Origin: an uncultured Caldilinea sp.
Lineage (GTDB): Bacteria; Chloroflexota; Anaerolineae; Caldilineales; Caldilineaceae
Direction: 5' to 3'
Assembly (NCBI RefSeq): GCF_937128415.1
Contig: NZ_CAKZMJ010000054.1
Location: 1 to 64,000, forward strand
DNA length: 64,000 bases
Below, piece by piece: positions 40,072 through 57,601 of the stretch. Within the stretch, counting starts at the first letter, position 1. Each line of letters begins with the position of its first letter. Below the pieces are notes generated by a model. The model saw only the letters and a list, made by a program, of their open reading frames with translations, was not told the DNA's origin and did not search any database. Made by a program: the position numbers and the translations under genes.

Positions 40072-41189
40072 CGGCCAAAGGAGTGCAGTGTTTTTCGATA
40101 AGTGTCGAGCGTTTCCAGCGCTGCTTTTCGCCAGCTAAATGCTGAAGCTCTTTCAAGCCCGCGTTGTATCATCTGCTTGCGGAATTGTGGAGAGTAAATC
40201 ACCAGCGTAAGCGCATGAACCAAATCCTCTATGCGGCGCCCCTCGAGCAGGATGCCAGCATCGCCTATGACCTCATGAACGGCGCCGGCCCGATTGGCGA
40301 TGATCGGGGCGCCGCAGGCCATGGATTCCAGAGCCACGATTCCGAAGCCTTCATGCAGTGATGTCATCACGGCGACCTCTGCACCGCTGAGAATGGCCGG
40401 TAAATCTTTATCGGGCACGGCTCCTGTAAAGATGACTTGTTCGGTCAATCCAAGACCATAGATTAGTGCATAAAATGCATGATCGATGCTTTTGGCATAA
40501 TTTTCACCCACGAAAACTAACTTGCCAGAGTAATTGGTGAGATTGCGCAACGCGTAAAATGCCTGAACAATTTGGGATGCGTTTTTCTTTTTGTCCAGGC
40601 GACCGACATGCAAGATATAGGAGTCGGTGAGATTGTATTTGGCGCGCACCCTGGCAATTTCCTCAGACGCTGCAGGCTTAAAATGACTCGAAAAAGCCGG
40701 ATAAATAACGTCAATTTTGTCTGCCGGCACGGAATAGAACTTTAGAATATCCTGAGCGGTGTTGAACGAAATCGCAATAATCCGGGTGGCAGAGTGAAGC
40801 GTATGTCGTTGGATGGTTTTCCAGTACCATACATCTAACTTTGGCATCAATTCCTGATGCACTAGAGTTGTAAGATCGTACATGGTAACGACATTTGGTT
40901 TGCGAATCCCAAAGACTCCCAGGTTTTTCATGAAATGCACAAGATCGCAATCTTGCACCATGATGGGCAAAACAGCTTGCGCCCAAATCCGCACCGCCAA
41001 TCGATTCTTTACAGGCGCAATCACCTGTTCTACTTTGCCGGGAAAACATAATTCAGGTTCTGGTTGCGTAAGAAAGATACGATAGCGGTGTTCGTCTGAT
41101 AGGGTGCAAAGTTCTTTGAGCAGATTCAGAGTGGCAGAGCGTCCACCACCGTAGTAATGAATACCTAAGGCGTCAACAGCTATTTTCAA
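40068..41189 (-). CDS. GT4-family glycosyltransferase
   Basis: A 373-residue GT-B retaining glycosyltransferase. The N-terminal acceptor domain starts MKIAVDALGIHYYGGGRS, with the usual glycine-rich loop. The donor domain holds YILHVGRLDKKKN near 189 and the E-x7-E motif in HEGFGIVALESMACG near 280. It would add a sugar to a surface glycan precursor. The gene overlaps the next methyltransferase by 4 bp, so the two are coupled, and lies 10 bp after another methyltransferase. Confidence 0.9.
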   Translation of the reverse strand: MKIAVDALGIHYYGGGRSATLNLLKELCTLSDEHRYRIFLTQPEPELCFPGKVEQVIAPVKNRLAVRIWAQAVLPIMVQDCDLVHFMKNLGVFGIRKPNVVTMYDLTTLVHQELMPKLDVWYWKTIQRHTLHSATRIIAISFNTAQDILKFYSVPADKIDVIYPAFSSHFKPAASEEIARVRAKYNLTDSYILHVGRLDKKKNASQIVQAFYALRNLTNYSGKLVFVGENYAKSIDHAFYALIYGLGLTEQVIFTGAVPDKDLPAILSGAEVAVMTSLHEGFGIVALESMACGAPIIANRAGAVHEVIGDAGILLEGRRIEDLVHALTLVIYSPQFRKQMIQRGLERASAFSWRKAALETLDTYRKTLHSFGR

Positions 41190-41199
41190 CGCAATTCCC

Positions 41200-41949
41200 T
41201 CAAATACGTTTAGCCAATAAAAAGTACATGCTGGCGCCTTTTTTCACACCCTTCTGACGCAGTCGCCTGTCGATATGGTAAAACCATTCCCCTAACTGAA
41301 AAATTTCCACCAGTTTTGGCCCGACTATCGGGATGAAGACGCGATTGAGAAAAAAATAAACCGGCAAAATCGTTACAATCGACAGGTGATTGCTCCGAAG
41401 AATTGTTTCATAGGCCTCTAGCGGACGAAACCGAGCATGTCGGGCCGAATAGGCATGGCGAAAAATATCTGAAACGATCAAAAAGCCATTTTTCGCAACC
41501 GATTGGCAAAGGTTTGTTAACGCACAAGCGAAGAGCGCATCGTCCAGGATATGATAAAGTACGCTGATACAGTTGACGATGTCAAATTCTTGTCGAATTG
41601 GGAGATTGGGAGCGGTTATATCACACTGTAAGATGTTGACTCCATCGAGGTGTTGTTTCAGATAGGTGACGCTGGCGTAAGTCAGATCAGCTCCCACAAT
41701 GACAGAAGCGCCGCGGTCTTGATAATAGCGAATAAAATACCCCGTACCACTCCCAACATCAAACACGCTGCGCCCTGATGGAGCGATGAGCGCCTCGGCG
41801 AAAAGACTATCTAAACACTCCGCCTGAGAACGATAAAGAATTTGATTGTAATCCTCGTTGAATGCCCGATGTCCGGTGCCGCGTAACGAGCTTTGTGTGT
41901 AGAGCCTTTTTTCCCAATACTGGCGGGGATTCACCTGACCAATGTTCAT
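41200..41949 (-). CDS. class I SAM methyltransferase (glycan cluster, 2 of 4)
   Basis: The 249-residue product has SAM loop VFDVGSGTGYF near 62, VGADLTY near 85, and ISVLYHILDDALF near 128. It is followed by a hydrophobic C-terminal part (about 190-235) that could associate with the membrane. Its ATG overlaps the stop of methyltransferase 3 by 4 bp. A role in glycan decoration is inferred from context. Confidence 0.8.
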   Translation of the reverse strand: MNIGQVNPRQYWEKRLYTQSSLRGTGHRAFNEDYNQILYRSQAECLDSLFAEALIAPSGRSVFDVGSGTGYFIRYYQDRGASVIVGADLTYASVTYLKQHLDGVNILQCDITAPNLPIRQEFDIVNCISVLYHILDDALFACALTNLCQSVAKNGFLIVSDIFRHAYSARHARFRPLEAYETILRSNHLSIVTILPVYFFLNRVFIPIVGPKLVEIFQLGEWFYHIDRRLRQKGVKKGASMYFLLAKRI

Positions 41950-42755
41950 GGTTTTACACCGATGGCGAAAATATCATTGCAAAAAATGCGCCTGAGGCCG
42001 GGAATTTGGGTTAAGCCTTTCATCGCCAGACGCACGATTCGAGACGACTCGTGTTCATAAGTTTGTGTCGATTGTAGCCAGACCTTTGTCTTAAATCCAT
42101 TTTGCTGGAGCGTTTCCCGAAGCATGTTTGGCGTTTGCTCATTAATGTGGACTTCTTTATATCGCCATCGGTCACGAGGGTCGGCGGGCAATCTTTGGCC
42201 CCGGATATTCTGAAATTGACGGTACAAAGGATATCCGTATCGGTAGTACCATAAATTTGGCATCGTATGCACGACCAGTCGCCCACGAGGCGCGAGAATG
42301 CGTCTCGCTTCGCTGAGGGCCTGATTAAGTTCTACTGGAGTTAGATGTTCTACAACATCTAACATCGTTACCACGTCCATGCTGTTCGACGGGAACGGTA
42401 GATGAAGAGCACTGCCTTGAATAAATTTAACTTTGAGAATTTCGAGTCCTCCGAATCCCTCCAACGTTTTCATGAATCTCTGGGCAATCTTCAAGGCAGC
42501 CTCAGCGTAGTCGACGGCCCACACTTCAGCTCCGGCGGCTGCCATATGCACAGCAAACTCTCCCCGTCCACAACCAATATCAAGGATTCTCATCCCACGC
42601 TGCGGAGAAACGATTTTGAGAGGCAAAGAAAGCCTCAAAGGCAACTTAGAGCCGTTTGAGGTGAAAAATTCTTCATACCCATGGCAGGCGCTGATAAAAT
42701 AATCTTCCGTATAATGCTCAGAAGAAATACCTTCAGTGAGATAAGATTCTCTCAT
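41946..42755 (-). CDS. class I SAM methyltransferase (glycan cluster, 3 of 4)
   Basis: The 269-residue product has SAM loop ILDIGCGRGEFAVHM near 57, VDYAEAAL near 80 and MLDVVEHLTPVELNQAL near 130, the Methyltransf_11/UbiG-like layout. The N-terminal ~50 residues (HYTEDYFISACHGYEEF) resemble those of glycan-cluster methyltransferases in other bacteria. It overlaps the next gene by 4 bp. The region just upstream contains the remnant frame at 42733-42912. Confidence 0.82.
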   Translation of the reverse strand: MRESYLTEGISSEHYTEDYFISACHGYEEFFTSNGSKLPLRLSLPLKIVSPQRGMRILDIGCGRGEFAVHMAAAGAEVWAVDYAEAALKIAQRFMKTLEGFGGLEILKVKFIQGSALHLPFPSNSMDVVTMLDVVEHLTPVELNQALSEARRILAPRGRLVVHTMPNLWYYRYGYPLYRQFQNIRGQRLPADPRDRWRYKEVHINEQTPNMLRETLQQNGFKTKVWLQSTQTYEHESSRIVRLAMKGLTQIPGLRRIFCNDIFAIGVKP

Positions 42756-42912
42756 TGTGTTCAGATGTTCCCCTTAGTGTCTTAATGGCTTTAGCTGAAG
42801 GAGCAGAAACAAAAATCTCTTGTCCTGAATATGGATCCGCCAGCCACGCATCTGGCTCTCCATCTGTCTTATAGGGAAACGGCTGCCCCTTGATAGTTTG
42901 ATTTTCCCCATG
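42733..42912 (-). pseudogene. possible gene remnant without a start codon
   Basis: A minus-strand frame of 59 codons with no ATG, GTG or TTG reads as a sensible peptide (for example YKTDGEPDAWLADPYSGQE in the middle), with codon use like its neighbours. It follows the stop of methyltransferase 4 after an in-frame TAA and ends 20 bp inside methyltransferase 3. It may be the leftover of a small gene lost in rearrangement of the cluster. I do not recognise the family; it could also be non-coding. Confidence 0.3.
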
Positions 42913-42925
42913 TTACATATCGAAT

Positions 42926-43669
42926 TCAATCTGTTTTCTGGGCGACTAAAAAGTAACCGTATGGAAATGCCTTTGCCGTAAAATGTGCAACACGTTTCCC
43001 CAAGTCTGAGATAGCCCAGATAGAGGCTACAGTTTGCAAAATGTTCGCAGACGGAGCGCCAACGACGGGTAGGAATTGGAGATGCTTGGCGAAAATGTCG
43101 ATCAATATCTCAACAGTTCCTCCAATCGCATAAAATGACAAGATTTTCAGTCCAGTCTCTTCGGCAAATCGTCGGAGCGCAAATTCGGTGTAACGATAGT
43201 AATCAAAAGGAGATTCGTGTAACCAGTAATAAAATGGCGAATTCATGAGCAAAACGCCGCCTGGCTTCATAACGCGGGCAAGTTCACGCCACAAACTCAA
43301 AGGGTTGAAAACATGTTCAAGCACGTCAGAGAGAATGACGGTGTCAAACTCTTGATTCTTAAAAGGGAGACCTTCAGCTAAATCACAGTGAACGTCGACG
43401 AATTTGGCGTCATGTTTAGAATTAGGCCAGTCTACACAAATTGATTCTGTAATGAAGGGTTGATACATAGCAAAAAGCGGCGCCTTACCACATCCAGCAT
43501 CCAGCAGTTTGCCATGCGCATAACGAGGAATATTAGATTGATAGAAAAGCGCCACCAGATCCCCCAAGAGGCGCGAACCGATTCCGACCTCACTCAAATT
43601 CCGAGACGCCATCCATCGGTTCTTATCCAATTGGTACTTGCTAGGAGCCCACTCTTCACGATTGCGCAT
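42926..43669 (-). CDS. class I SAM methyltransferase (glycan cluster, 4 of 4)
   Basis: The 247-residue product has LLDAGCGKAPLF near 55, CVDWPNS near 78 and ILSDVLEHVFNPLSLWREL near 111, then SPFYYWLHESPFDYYRYT near 145, a Tyr-rich stretch common in Methyltransf_11 proteins of polysaccharide loci. Its start lies 14 bp inside the GT4 gene at 43656, so translation is coupled. Substrate unknown. Confidence 0.82.
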   Translation of the reverse strand: MRNREEWAPSKYQLDKNRWMASRNLSEVGIGSRLLGDLVALFYQSNIPRYAHGKLLDAGCGKAPLFAMYQPFITESICVDWPNSKHDAKFVDVHCDLAEGLPFKNQEFDTVILSDVLEHVFNPLSLWRELARVMKPGGVLLMNSPFYYWLHESPFDYYRYTEFALRRFAEETGLKILSFYAIGGTVEILIDIFAKHLQFLPVVGAPSANILQTVASIWAISDLGKRVAHFTAKAFPYGYFLVAQKTD

Positions 43670-44884
43670 AGGAGTTTAAACTCTCTCGATAAATATCGAT
43701 AAACTTTTCTGCGACTTTACGCCAAGTGAGCGATTCCAACAAGAGCTGACGTGCATTTTTCCCAAGTCTTTTTCGCACTTCTGGTTGCGTCATCAGCAGC
43801 AGCAATGCATGGCCTATCGATAAGGGGTCTTTCTCTGGGACTGTTAGCCCATTGTACCCATGCCGAATGACCAATTCATTTCCTGCAACTCGAGTTGCAA
43901 CTACCGGGCGTCCGACAGCCATGGCCTCAAGAATTGTGGTTGGAAGTCCGTCAACATTGCCGTTGTCATCATGAATTGATGGAACAACGAAGACATCGCT
44001 CGCGGCCAACCAGCGCGGCACTTCCTTCCAGGCAACAGCGCCAGGAAATCGAATTTTTTGTGAAACACCAAGCGAATGTGCTGTTGACTCGAGAATTTCC
44101 CGTTCCGGTCCATCGCCGGCGATGATGCATATAGAATTGGGTGCATTTTTTACCACCTGCGCAAATGCCCGCAGAAGATAAATTACACCTTTTTTCTGGA
44201 CGAGACGCCCCAAACTTAACACTACGAAGTCCTCGGGGGAAATGCCAAGAGACGCTCTTAGCTCCTGCCGTGATTGTTCTTCGTCCAGGAATATCTCAGG
44301 GTCCGCTCCCCATGCAATAAGATGGAGTCGTTCAGGGTCGGCGCCTAGGTGAATCGCACCCTGCTGAAGTTCCGGGCTACAGGCCGTGACAGCCGCACAT
44401 CGACGAAATGCATATGAGGCAAGTCCGCCGAGTGGCATATTGCGGCGTGCAAGGAAAATATCGGAGCCATGAAGACTGATAATGAGGGGGCGACGTATCA
44501 GATCCGCTATCGCAGCCGCAATGACGCCGTTGGGAAGAACCCAGTGGGCATGAATAATATCAAATTGATGTTTGAAGTGGAGTCGCATCAAGGCTTGAGC
44601 TTCCATCAAAGCGAACGCAGGCGCTAACCCATAAGAGAGGGCACGGAGTTGCGTATCGCTTTTCATCGCTTGTGCATAACCCATTATTTCCAAGGAAGGC
44701 TTCAGGGTGTATCGAAATGTATGCACAGGTATGCGATTGCCGGTCAAATCTAAATCAGAACGGTCAGGGATTAAAACATGAACCTCATGACCAAGGTCAT
44801 GAATGCTTTCGGCTAACGACCGAATGAATCGAGCAGTGCCATCTGTGTCGGTTTTCGGATAGCTGGAGGCAATGAAGCAGATTT

Positions 44885-44888
<4 letters not shown>
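43656..44888 (-). CDS. GT4-family glycosyltransferase
   Basis: A 410-residue GT-B enzyme. The N-terminus MKICFIASSYPKTDTDGTARF holds the acceptor-side loop. HAHWVLPNGVIAA near 113 and SLHGSDIFLARR near 137 are typical of GT4. In the donor domain VLSLGRLVQKKGVIYLLRAF (near 222) precedes DGLPTTILEAMAVG near 323 with the E-x7-E-type pair modified (the first Glu is replaced in this motif by Asp/Gly). It overlaps the GT2 gene by 4 bp and the next methyltransferase by 14 bp. Confidence 0.88.
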
Positions 44889-45895
<1,007 letters not shown>

Positions 45896-45939
45896 GCCGC
45901 CTCACCTCATTCGTCGATGCACCGGCGCCAGGACCACGT

Positions 45940-46932
<993 letters not shown>

Positions 46933-47023
46933 GTCTCCTGCTCTTGAACTCTTCCCGTCCTCTTGTGCACCGCCCAATTACGCTCCAATGCACCCTCGCA
47001 GCCGGCGCGCCGAAGCGAGTCGC

Positions 47024-47647
<624 letters not shown>

Positions 47648-47659
47648 CGGTCTCACCTG

Positions 47660-48376
47660 TCAGCCGCCGACCAGCGCCAGCAGCGAGCGCAGAATGGCAT
47701 TGGTGGGCGTCCGAATCAACGCCGGCGCAAAGAGGATCACGGCAAACAGGATCAACATACCGTACTGCATCAGGAAGATCTGCACCTGTCGAGCGTCGTC
47801 CGGCAACAGGGCGAAGAGCACGTGCGAGCCGTCCAGCGGCGGGATGGGCAGTAAATTGAACACGAAGAGCAGCACGTTGATCTGTGCAAAAAAGAGCAAC
47901 AGGCTGGCGAGAAATCCACTTGCACCGAGCCAACGCCATAACAACAGACTTGCGACGGCCAACGCCAGGTTGCTCAGCGGCCCGGCGAGCGATACGAGAA
48001 TCGAGCCCAACCTGGGATCGACGTCGATGTTGCGGGGATTCCATTGCACCGGTTTGGCCCAGCCAAACCCCACCAACAGGATCAGCAGCGCGCCGATCGG
48101 GTCAATATGGCGCAACGGGTTGAGCGTATAGCGCCCCTGTCGACGCGGGGTGGGGTCACCCAGCTGCACCGCCATGAACGCATGGGCGAACTCATGCACC
48201 GGCAACGCCAGCAGCAGGATGGCGGCCACAGCCAGCAGCCGCGCCGGGTTGAGCAACGGGCTGCCCTGGCCCAGGGTGACAAGCAGCCCCATGACAACCA
48301 GCGCCGCCAATACGCCGACAAAAATCTTCTGCCCCTGACTCAGGGTGCTCCAGCGATACCGCAAAGACTGAAACAA
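47660..48376 (-). CDS. site-2-protease-like M50 zinc metallopeptidase
   Basis: Intramembrane or membrane-bound peptidase of 238 residues. The zinc motif HEFAH is at 61-65 in a membrane segment. The second ligand motif NLLPIPPLDG (174-183) supplies Asp182. Three to five membrane segments surround them. It belongs to the compact M50 group (YwhC-like), without a PDZ domain. The TTG at 48376 is the most plausible start (AAAGGGAG three bases upstream, with GGAGG further off). A GTG at 48394 is the alternative; the long upstream extension in the same frame is non-coding. Substrates are unknown. Confidence 0.82.
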   Translation of the reverse strand: MFQSLRYRWSTLSQGQKIFVGVLAALVVMGLLVTLGQGSPLLNPARLLAVAAILLLALPVHEFAHAFMAVQLGDPTPRRQGRYTLNPLRHIDPIGALLILLVGFGWAKPVQWNPRNIDVDPRLGSILVSLAGPLSNLALAVASLLLWRWLGASGFLASLLLFFAQINVLLFVFNLLPIPPLDGSHVLFALLPDDARQVQIFLMQYGMLILFAVILFAPALIRTPTNAILRSLLALVGG

Positions 48377-48597
48377 ATTCTCCCTTTCCTCCACCGATGC
48401 ACGGCGTCTTGCCTCATCGCCCGAAAAACAGCCCCTACACTGGGCGATCTGCGTAGCAATATAGCTTCGTAGCAGTATAGCATGAAGTAGAATCGCTGCA
48501 GAAACCGTCCGCTCAAATTTAGCGAGATGGCCGCCTCCTACGCACGACAGGCGAACGCTCGACGTTGCGAAACGGCCTCCCTTTTCTTTTTTAGCTT
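48377..48597. other. upstream region shared by M50 and PHA-regulator genes
   Basis: No gene seen. With the promoter at 48598 it separates the leftward M50 gene from the rightward PhaR-type gene. Confidence 0.5.
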
Positions 48598-48627
48598 TTG
48601 ACGCAGCGCGTTGAAGTGTGTTATGAT
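48598..48627 (+). promoter_or_regulatory. promoter of the PHA-regulator/patatin operon
   Basis: TTGACG (48598-48603), 18 bp, TATGAT (48622-48627) with a TG extension at 48619-48620. It lies 48 bp ahead of the start at 48675 and is the best promoter match in the window. Confidence 0.7.
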
Positions 48628-48674
48628 TTTTTATGCTCGCAAGCGTAACAAAATCGATTCTTCGGTGAGTCTCG

Positions 48675-50499
<1,825 letters not shown>

Positions 50500-50552
50500 G
50501 GTCTCTCGCACCGGTTCCGCCCTCGTGATGCATCCTCTCTTGTGACGCTCTC

Positions 50553-51752
<1,200 letters not shown>

Positions 51753-51784
51753 GATGGTTGCGCAACGACGGAATTTGCGGTATC

Positions 51785-51790
51785 TATAAT
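51785..51790 (+). promoter_or_regulatory. -10 element of the DegV gene
   Basis: A consensus TATAAT 184 bp ahead of the start at 51974; the -35 (TTGCGC at 51758) is 21 bp away, so the pairing is doubtful. The 51791-51960 leader shows no gene. Confidence 0.35.
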
Positions 51791-51973
51791 GCAGTGCTGT
51801 GATTCCCCCGCAACCTATCGGATTTGCGTCATTTCATTGCGGTTCCCCGTTCACCAGGTTTGCGGTTTCCCCGTGCCCACCCGCATGTGGAGTCAAACTT
51901 TGCTGGGCGGTGCGTTTCATCAGCCGCGACGCTGTGACAGTCGCAGAAAACAGTCGCAAAAAGGAGGGCGAAC

Positions 51974-52852
<879 letters not shown>

Positions 52853-52961
52853 ACGCAGCGTCGTTCACCGGGCGGAATCAGAAACCTTGGCCGGAGGACG
52901 CCGCCCCAATCGCCGAAGTGCGGCAGAATCTGTTTTCAACATCTGACATCTACATTTGACA

Positions 52962-53009
52962 ACTCTGACATCGGAAAACTCTGACATCGGAAAACTCTGA
53001 CATCGGAAG
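52962..53009. repeat. 16-bp tandem repeat ahead of plsX
   Basis: Three consecutive copies of ACTCTGACATCGGAAA, with a decayed copy just upstream (near 52941). The array ends 14 bp before the plsX ATG, so it lies in the leader and covers the place where a ribosome-binding site would be expected. Confidence 0.8.
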
Positions 53010-53022
53010 TGGAAGCGATGGT

Positions 53023-54060
53023 ATGAATATTGCGCTGGATGCAATGGGAGGCGATCACGCGCCGGAGGCGATTGTCGCCGGCGCCGTCGAGGCGGCGCGC
53101 ATTTACGGCGTGACGGTCTCGCTGGTGGGAAAGCCGGACGTCATTGAAGCGGAGCTCAAAAAATACAAGACGAAAGGGCTGAATTTGCCGATCGTGCCTG
53201 CGTCTCAGGTCATTGAAATGGACGAGAAGCCTGCGGCGGCGGTGCGCGCAAAACCCGACAGCTCGATGGTCGTCGGCTGCAAAATGGTGAAGCGAAATGA
53301 GGCGCAGGCGTTCGTCTCGGCCGGCAACACCGGCGGTGCGTTGGCGGCGGGCATTCTGCACGTTGGCCGCATCAAAGGCATTCTGCGCCCGGCGCTGATC
53401 GGCCCTTTTCCCACGCTCAAAGGAGTCTGCCTGATTCTGGACATCGGCGCCAATGCCGATGTTCGACCCGAGCACATTCAACAATTCGCCATCATGGGGT
53501 CGATCTACGCGCGGGAGGTGATCGGCGTGCCGGAGCCGCGCGTGCGCATCCTGAGCAACGGCGAAGAAGCAGGCAAGGGCAATCAACTGGTCATCGAGAG
53601 CTATAAGCTGCTGGAGCAGACGCCGAGCATCCTCTTCGAGGGCAACATCGAAAGCAAGGAGATCCCCACAGGCCTGGCCGATGTGGTCGTCACCGACGGC
53701 TTCACCGGCAACATCTTTGTCAAGACGGCGGAAACCACCGCTCGTCTGATGACGCAGGTCATCACCGAAGAAATCAAGAAAAGCCCGCTGGCGATGCTGG
53801 GAGCGCTGCTCGCCCGCAAATCGTTGCAACGCGTGCGCGAACGCATGGACGACAGTCACTACGGCGGCGCCGTGTTGCTGGGACTTTCCAGCCTTGTGAT
53901 CGTGGCGCATGGCCGCAGCAACGCGCTCGCCATCCGGCACGCCATTCGCGTGGCCAAACAGGCCATCGAACAGGATATTCTGACCAAGATTCAACGCGGC
54001 ATCGCCGCCCTCGAACCGGAGAAGGCGGCGGCGCCGGACGGCTCTCTGTCTATCCAGTAA
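53023..54060 (+). CDS. plsX: phosphate acyltransferase PlsX
   Basis: Makes acyl-phosphate from acyl-ACP for phospholipid synthesis. The 345-residue protein opens IALDAMGGDHAPEAIVAGA (3-21) and has FVSAGNTGGALAAG near 106, LILDIGANADVRPEH near 145 and VVTDGFTGNIFVKT near 224. Length and motifs are typical. It follows degV, a supplier of fatty acid substrate, and precedes a membrane protein of unknown role. A 16-bp repeat array replaces a normal leader, and no strong ribosome-binding site is visible before the ATG. Confidence 0.96.
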   Translation: MNIALDAMGGDHAPEAIVAGAVEAARIYGVTVSLVGKPDVIEAELKKYKTKGLNLPIVPASQVIEMDEKPAAAVRAKPDSSMVVGCKMVKRNEAQAFVSAGNTGGALAAGILHVGRIKGILRPALIGPFPTLKGVCLILDIGANADVRPEHIQQFAIMGSIYAREVIGVPEPRVRILSNGEEAGKGNQLVIESYKLLEQTPSILFEGNIESKEIPTGLADVVVTDGFTGNIFVKTAETTARLMTQVITEEIKKSPLAMLGALLARKSLQRVRERMDDSHYGGAVLLGLSSLVIVAHGRSNALAIRHAIRVAKQAIEQDILTKIQRGIAALEPEKAAAPDGSLSIQ

Positions 54061-54101
54061 AACAAACATCCACTCCAATCATCTGATGAAACGACAAAAC
54101 C

Positions 54102-54911
54102 ATGAAAGTTTATCGAAATCTGACGCAGATCAAAAAGAAGGAATCGCTGGGACGTCGCTTTAGCCTGGCAGGGCTGGCGGTTTTGCTGCTCGGGTTCTTG
54201 GCCAGCCTGGTGCCAACCTGGTATCCCCCCGATCAACCGATTCAACCGGGCCTGGTTGGATTTCTACAGCTCTATTGGGCGTGGATCAGCTTCACGGCGC
54301 TCGCCGTTGGCTTTATGCTGGCCAGCGTCGGAAGCTATTACATCAATCGCTATGCACGCCGACGTTGGCCCGGCAGCCGCTTTTTTGAACGTCCGGATGA
54401 GGTGTTGGAACGCAACATGAAGGGGTTCGACGACCGCTACAGCTTTTTCGCTATGAGCCTGCCGGCCAATTATGTGCTAACAGGCCCCCATGGCGTCACG
54501 GTCTTTGCGGTTCGCTCCGACAAGGGGCGGGTCATTGTGGAGGGCGACCGCTGGCGAGAGCCCTTCAGCTTCTGGCGCATCTTCACCGTCTTCTCCAGAG
54601 AGGGCGTCGGCAATCCTTCCCAGGACCTGGAGGAGCAGAAACAGAAAATTCGGCAGTTGCTGGAGCAGGCCCCCAACGGCGATGGCAATAATTCGCTGGC
54701 GGCGACCCCTGTGGATGGCGCCGCCGTCTTTCTCAATCAAGCGATCGTGCTGGAGTTGAACAACCCGACCGTGCCCGTGTTGCGCGGGGATGAAATTAAA
54801 GAGCACATCCGCGCTCGCGCCAAAGAAGTGAAGTTGTCCAACGCCACCATCCGCGCATTGAATGACTTCCTGGTGAAACACGCCGTCTATCAGCCTGCGC
54901 CGGAGGCGTAG
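54102..54911 (+). CDS. membrane protein of unknown function, possible NERD-like domain
   Basis: A 269-residue protein with two membrane segments (about 20-42 and 60-85) and a cytoplasmic C-terminal domain. ANYVLTGPHGVTVFAVRSDKG near 123 with later VEGDRW resembles the core strands of nuclease-related (NERD) domains, but the acidic and lysine site is not clear. A Pro/Gly-rich Asn stretch lies near 200. It follows plsX by 41 bp and may be in the same operon. Function not assigned. Confidence 0.6.
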   Translation: MKVYRNLTQIKKKESLGRRFSLAGLAVLLLGFLASLVPTWYPPDQPIQPGLVGFLQLYWAWISFTALAVGFMLASVGSYYINRYARRRWPGSRFFERPDEVLERNMKGFDDRYSFFAMSLPANYVLTGPHGVTVFAVRSDKGRVIVEGDRWREPFSFWRIFTVFSREGVGNPSQDLEEQKQKIRQLLEQAPNGDGNNSLAATPVDGAAVFLNQAIVLELNNPTVPVLRGDEIKEHIRARAKEVKLSNATIRALNDFLVKHAVYQPAPEA

Positions 54912-54918
54912 ACGCATG

Positions 54919-54967
54919 GTTGCAGGTCATGTCGACGCCATACATGCCGAACGACGTGACCTGCAAC
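54919..54967. terminator. long hairpin between convergent genes
   Basis: A 16-bp stem (54919-54934 with 54952-54967, one G-T pair) and a 17-base loop separate the rightward membrane-protein gene from radC. It abuts the radC stop codon. No T run follows. Confidence 0.6.
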
Positions 54968-55678
<711 letters not shown>

Positions 55679-55738
55679 CGTTCGCCTCCTTCGTGCGTCT
55701 GGAGCTCCTAGGTGTGCCTGGAGATGGTGTGAAAGAAT

Positions 55739-56596
55739 TTACAATTGATCGGCGGCGCGGCGATAGGCCTCGGCGACGGAATAGAGAAAGCGCTGTGCAT
55801 CCCGGCTGGTTGAGCCAGGAAGCGGGGCCTCTAATCGGGTTGCAATGGCCTGCGCCAGCCGCAGCATCAGCGCCGGATCGGCCTGGCCGCGCATCTGACG
55901 CTCAAGGACCGTGCAGATGAGCTGATACTCATCGCCGGTCAGGCGGCGCAGATTGGGAATTTCCGATGTAATGTTCCCTGCAAGAGGGGGCGACTCACCC
56001 TGGCGGGACTCCCTTGCGCTCGGGCGCATGAAGAGGTCGGGCTGCGAGGTCATCCCCTCATACACGACCAACGTGCCGGCGGCGTAATCTCCCAGCCGCC
56101 GCGACTGACGACTCAAAAACATCACGACAAAGCCTAATGCGTAGGCGAAAGGGAGAAAGTCCACGATGCGCACCAGGTTGCGGATGGCAACCTCCAGAAA
56201 TCCCGGGACGCCGCCGTCTAGCCTGACGACGCGGATTCCGGCCAGCCGTTTTCCCGGCGTCTGTCCCTGCCAGCCCAGCTCGAAGACCAAATAGTAGCCC
56301 CAGAAAATGGCGAAGTTGAGCAACGCATAGACCGCCAACACGAGGCCGACGGCCCACCCTGGATCGTCTTCTGCGGCGGTGAGCGCGATGGAGGCGTCCA
56401 CGACCCAGCCCATGAAGACGGTCAGCAGGAAATTCAAGAGCAACAGAAGGCCGGCGATCAGCGCTGCGTCGATCAGTGCTGCGATGAAGCGACTGCCAAG
56501 CCCTGCGACCGCATAGCCAAACGTTACGTTTTCCGGCGTGGAGATGATATACTCGCTTTGATCGACCAATGAAGGCGCATCACTCAGATTCTTCAC
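55739..56596 (-). CDS. RDD-family membrane protein
   Basis: The 285-residue protein has an RDD domain (about 28-170) opening with GLGSRFIAALIDAALIAGLL, where Arg and Asp are the family markers, and GQTPGKRLAGIRVV later. Three membrane segments are seen. A charged C-terminal tail (about 195-285) has no clear homology. The GTG at 56596 is the best start; it leaves 15 bp to the divergent SpoIIM gene. RDD proteins often pair with SpoIIM-domain proteins in the same locus; transport roles are proposed for some. Confidence 0.82.
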   Translation of the reverse strand: MKNLSDAPSLVDQSEYIISTPENVTFGYAVAGLGSRFIAALIDAALIAGLLLLLNFLLTVFMGWVVDASIALTAAEDDPGWAVGLVLAVYALLNFAIFWGYYLVFELGWQGQTPGKRLAGIRVVRLDGGVPGFLEVAIRNLVRIVDFLPFAYALGFVVMFLSRQSRRLGDYAAGTLVVYEGMTSQPDLFMRPSARESRQGESPPLAGNITSEIPNLRRLTGDEYQLICTVLERQMRGQADPALMLRLAQAIATRLEAPLPGSTSRDAQRFLYSVAEAYRRAADQL

Positions 56597-56611
56597 AATG
56601 CGTTTCCGAAG

Positions 56612-57581
<970 letters not shown>

Positions 57582-57601
<20 letters not shown>

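Noticed and set aside
52936..54078. 380-codon minus-strand frame over plsX
   Set aside because: A shadow frame, rich in His and Arg, opposite a complete PlsX.
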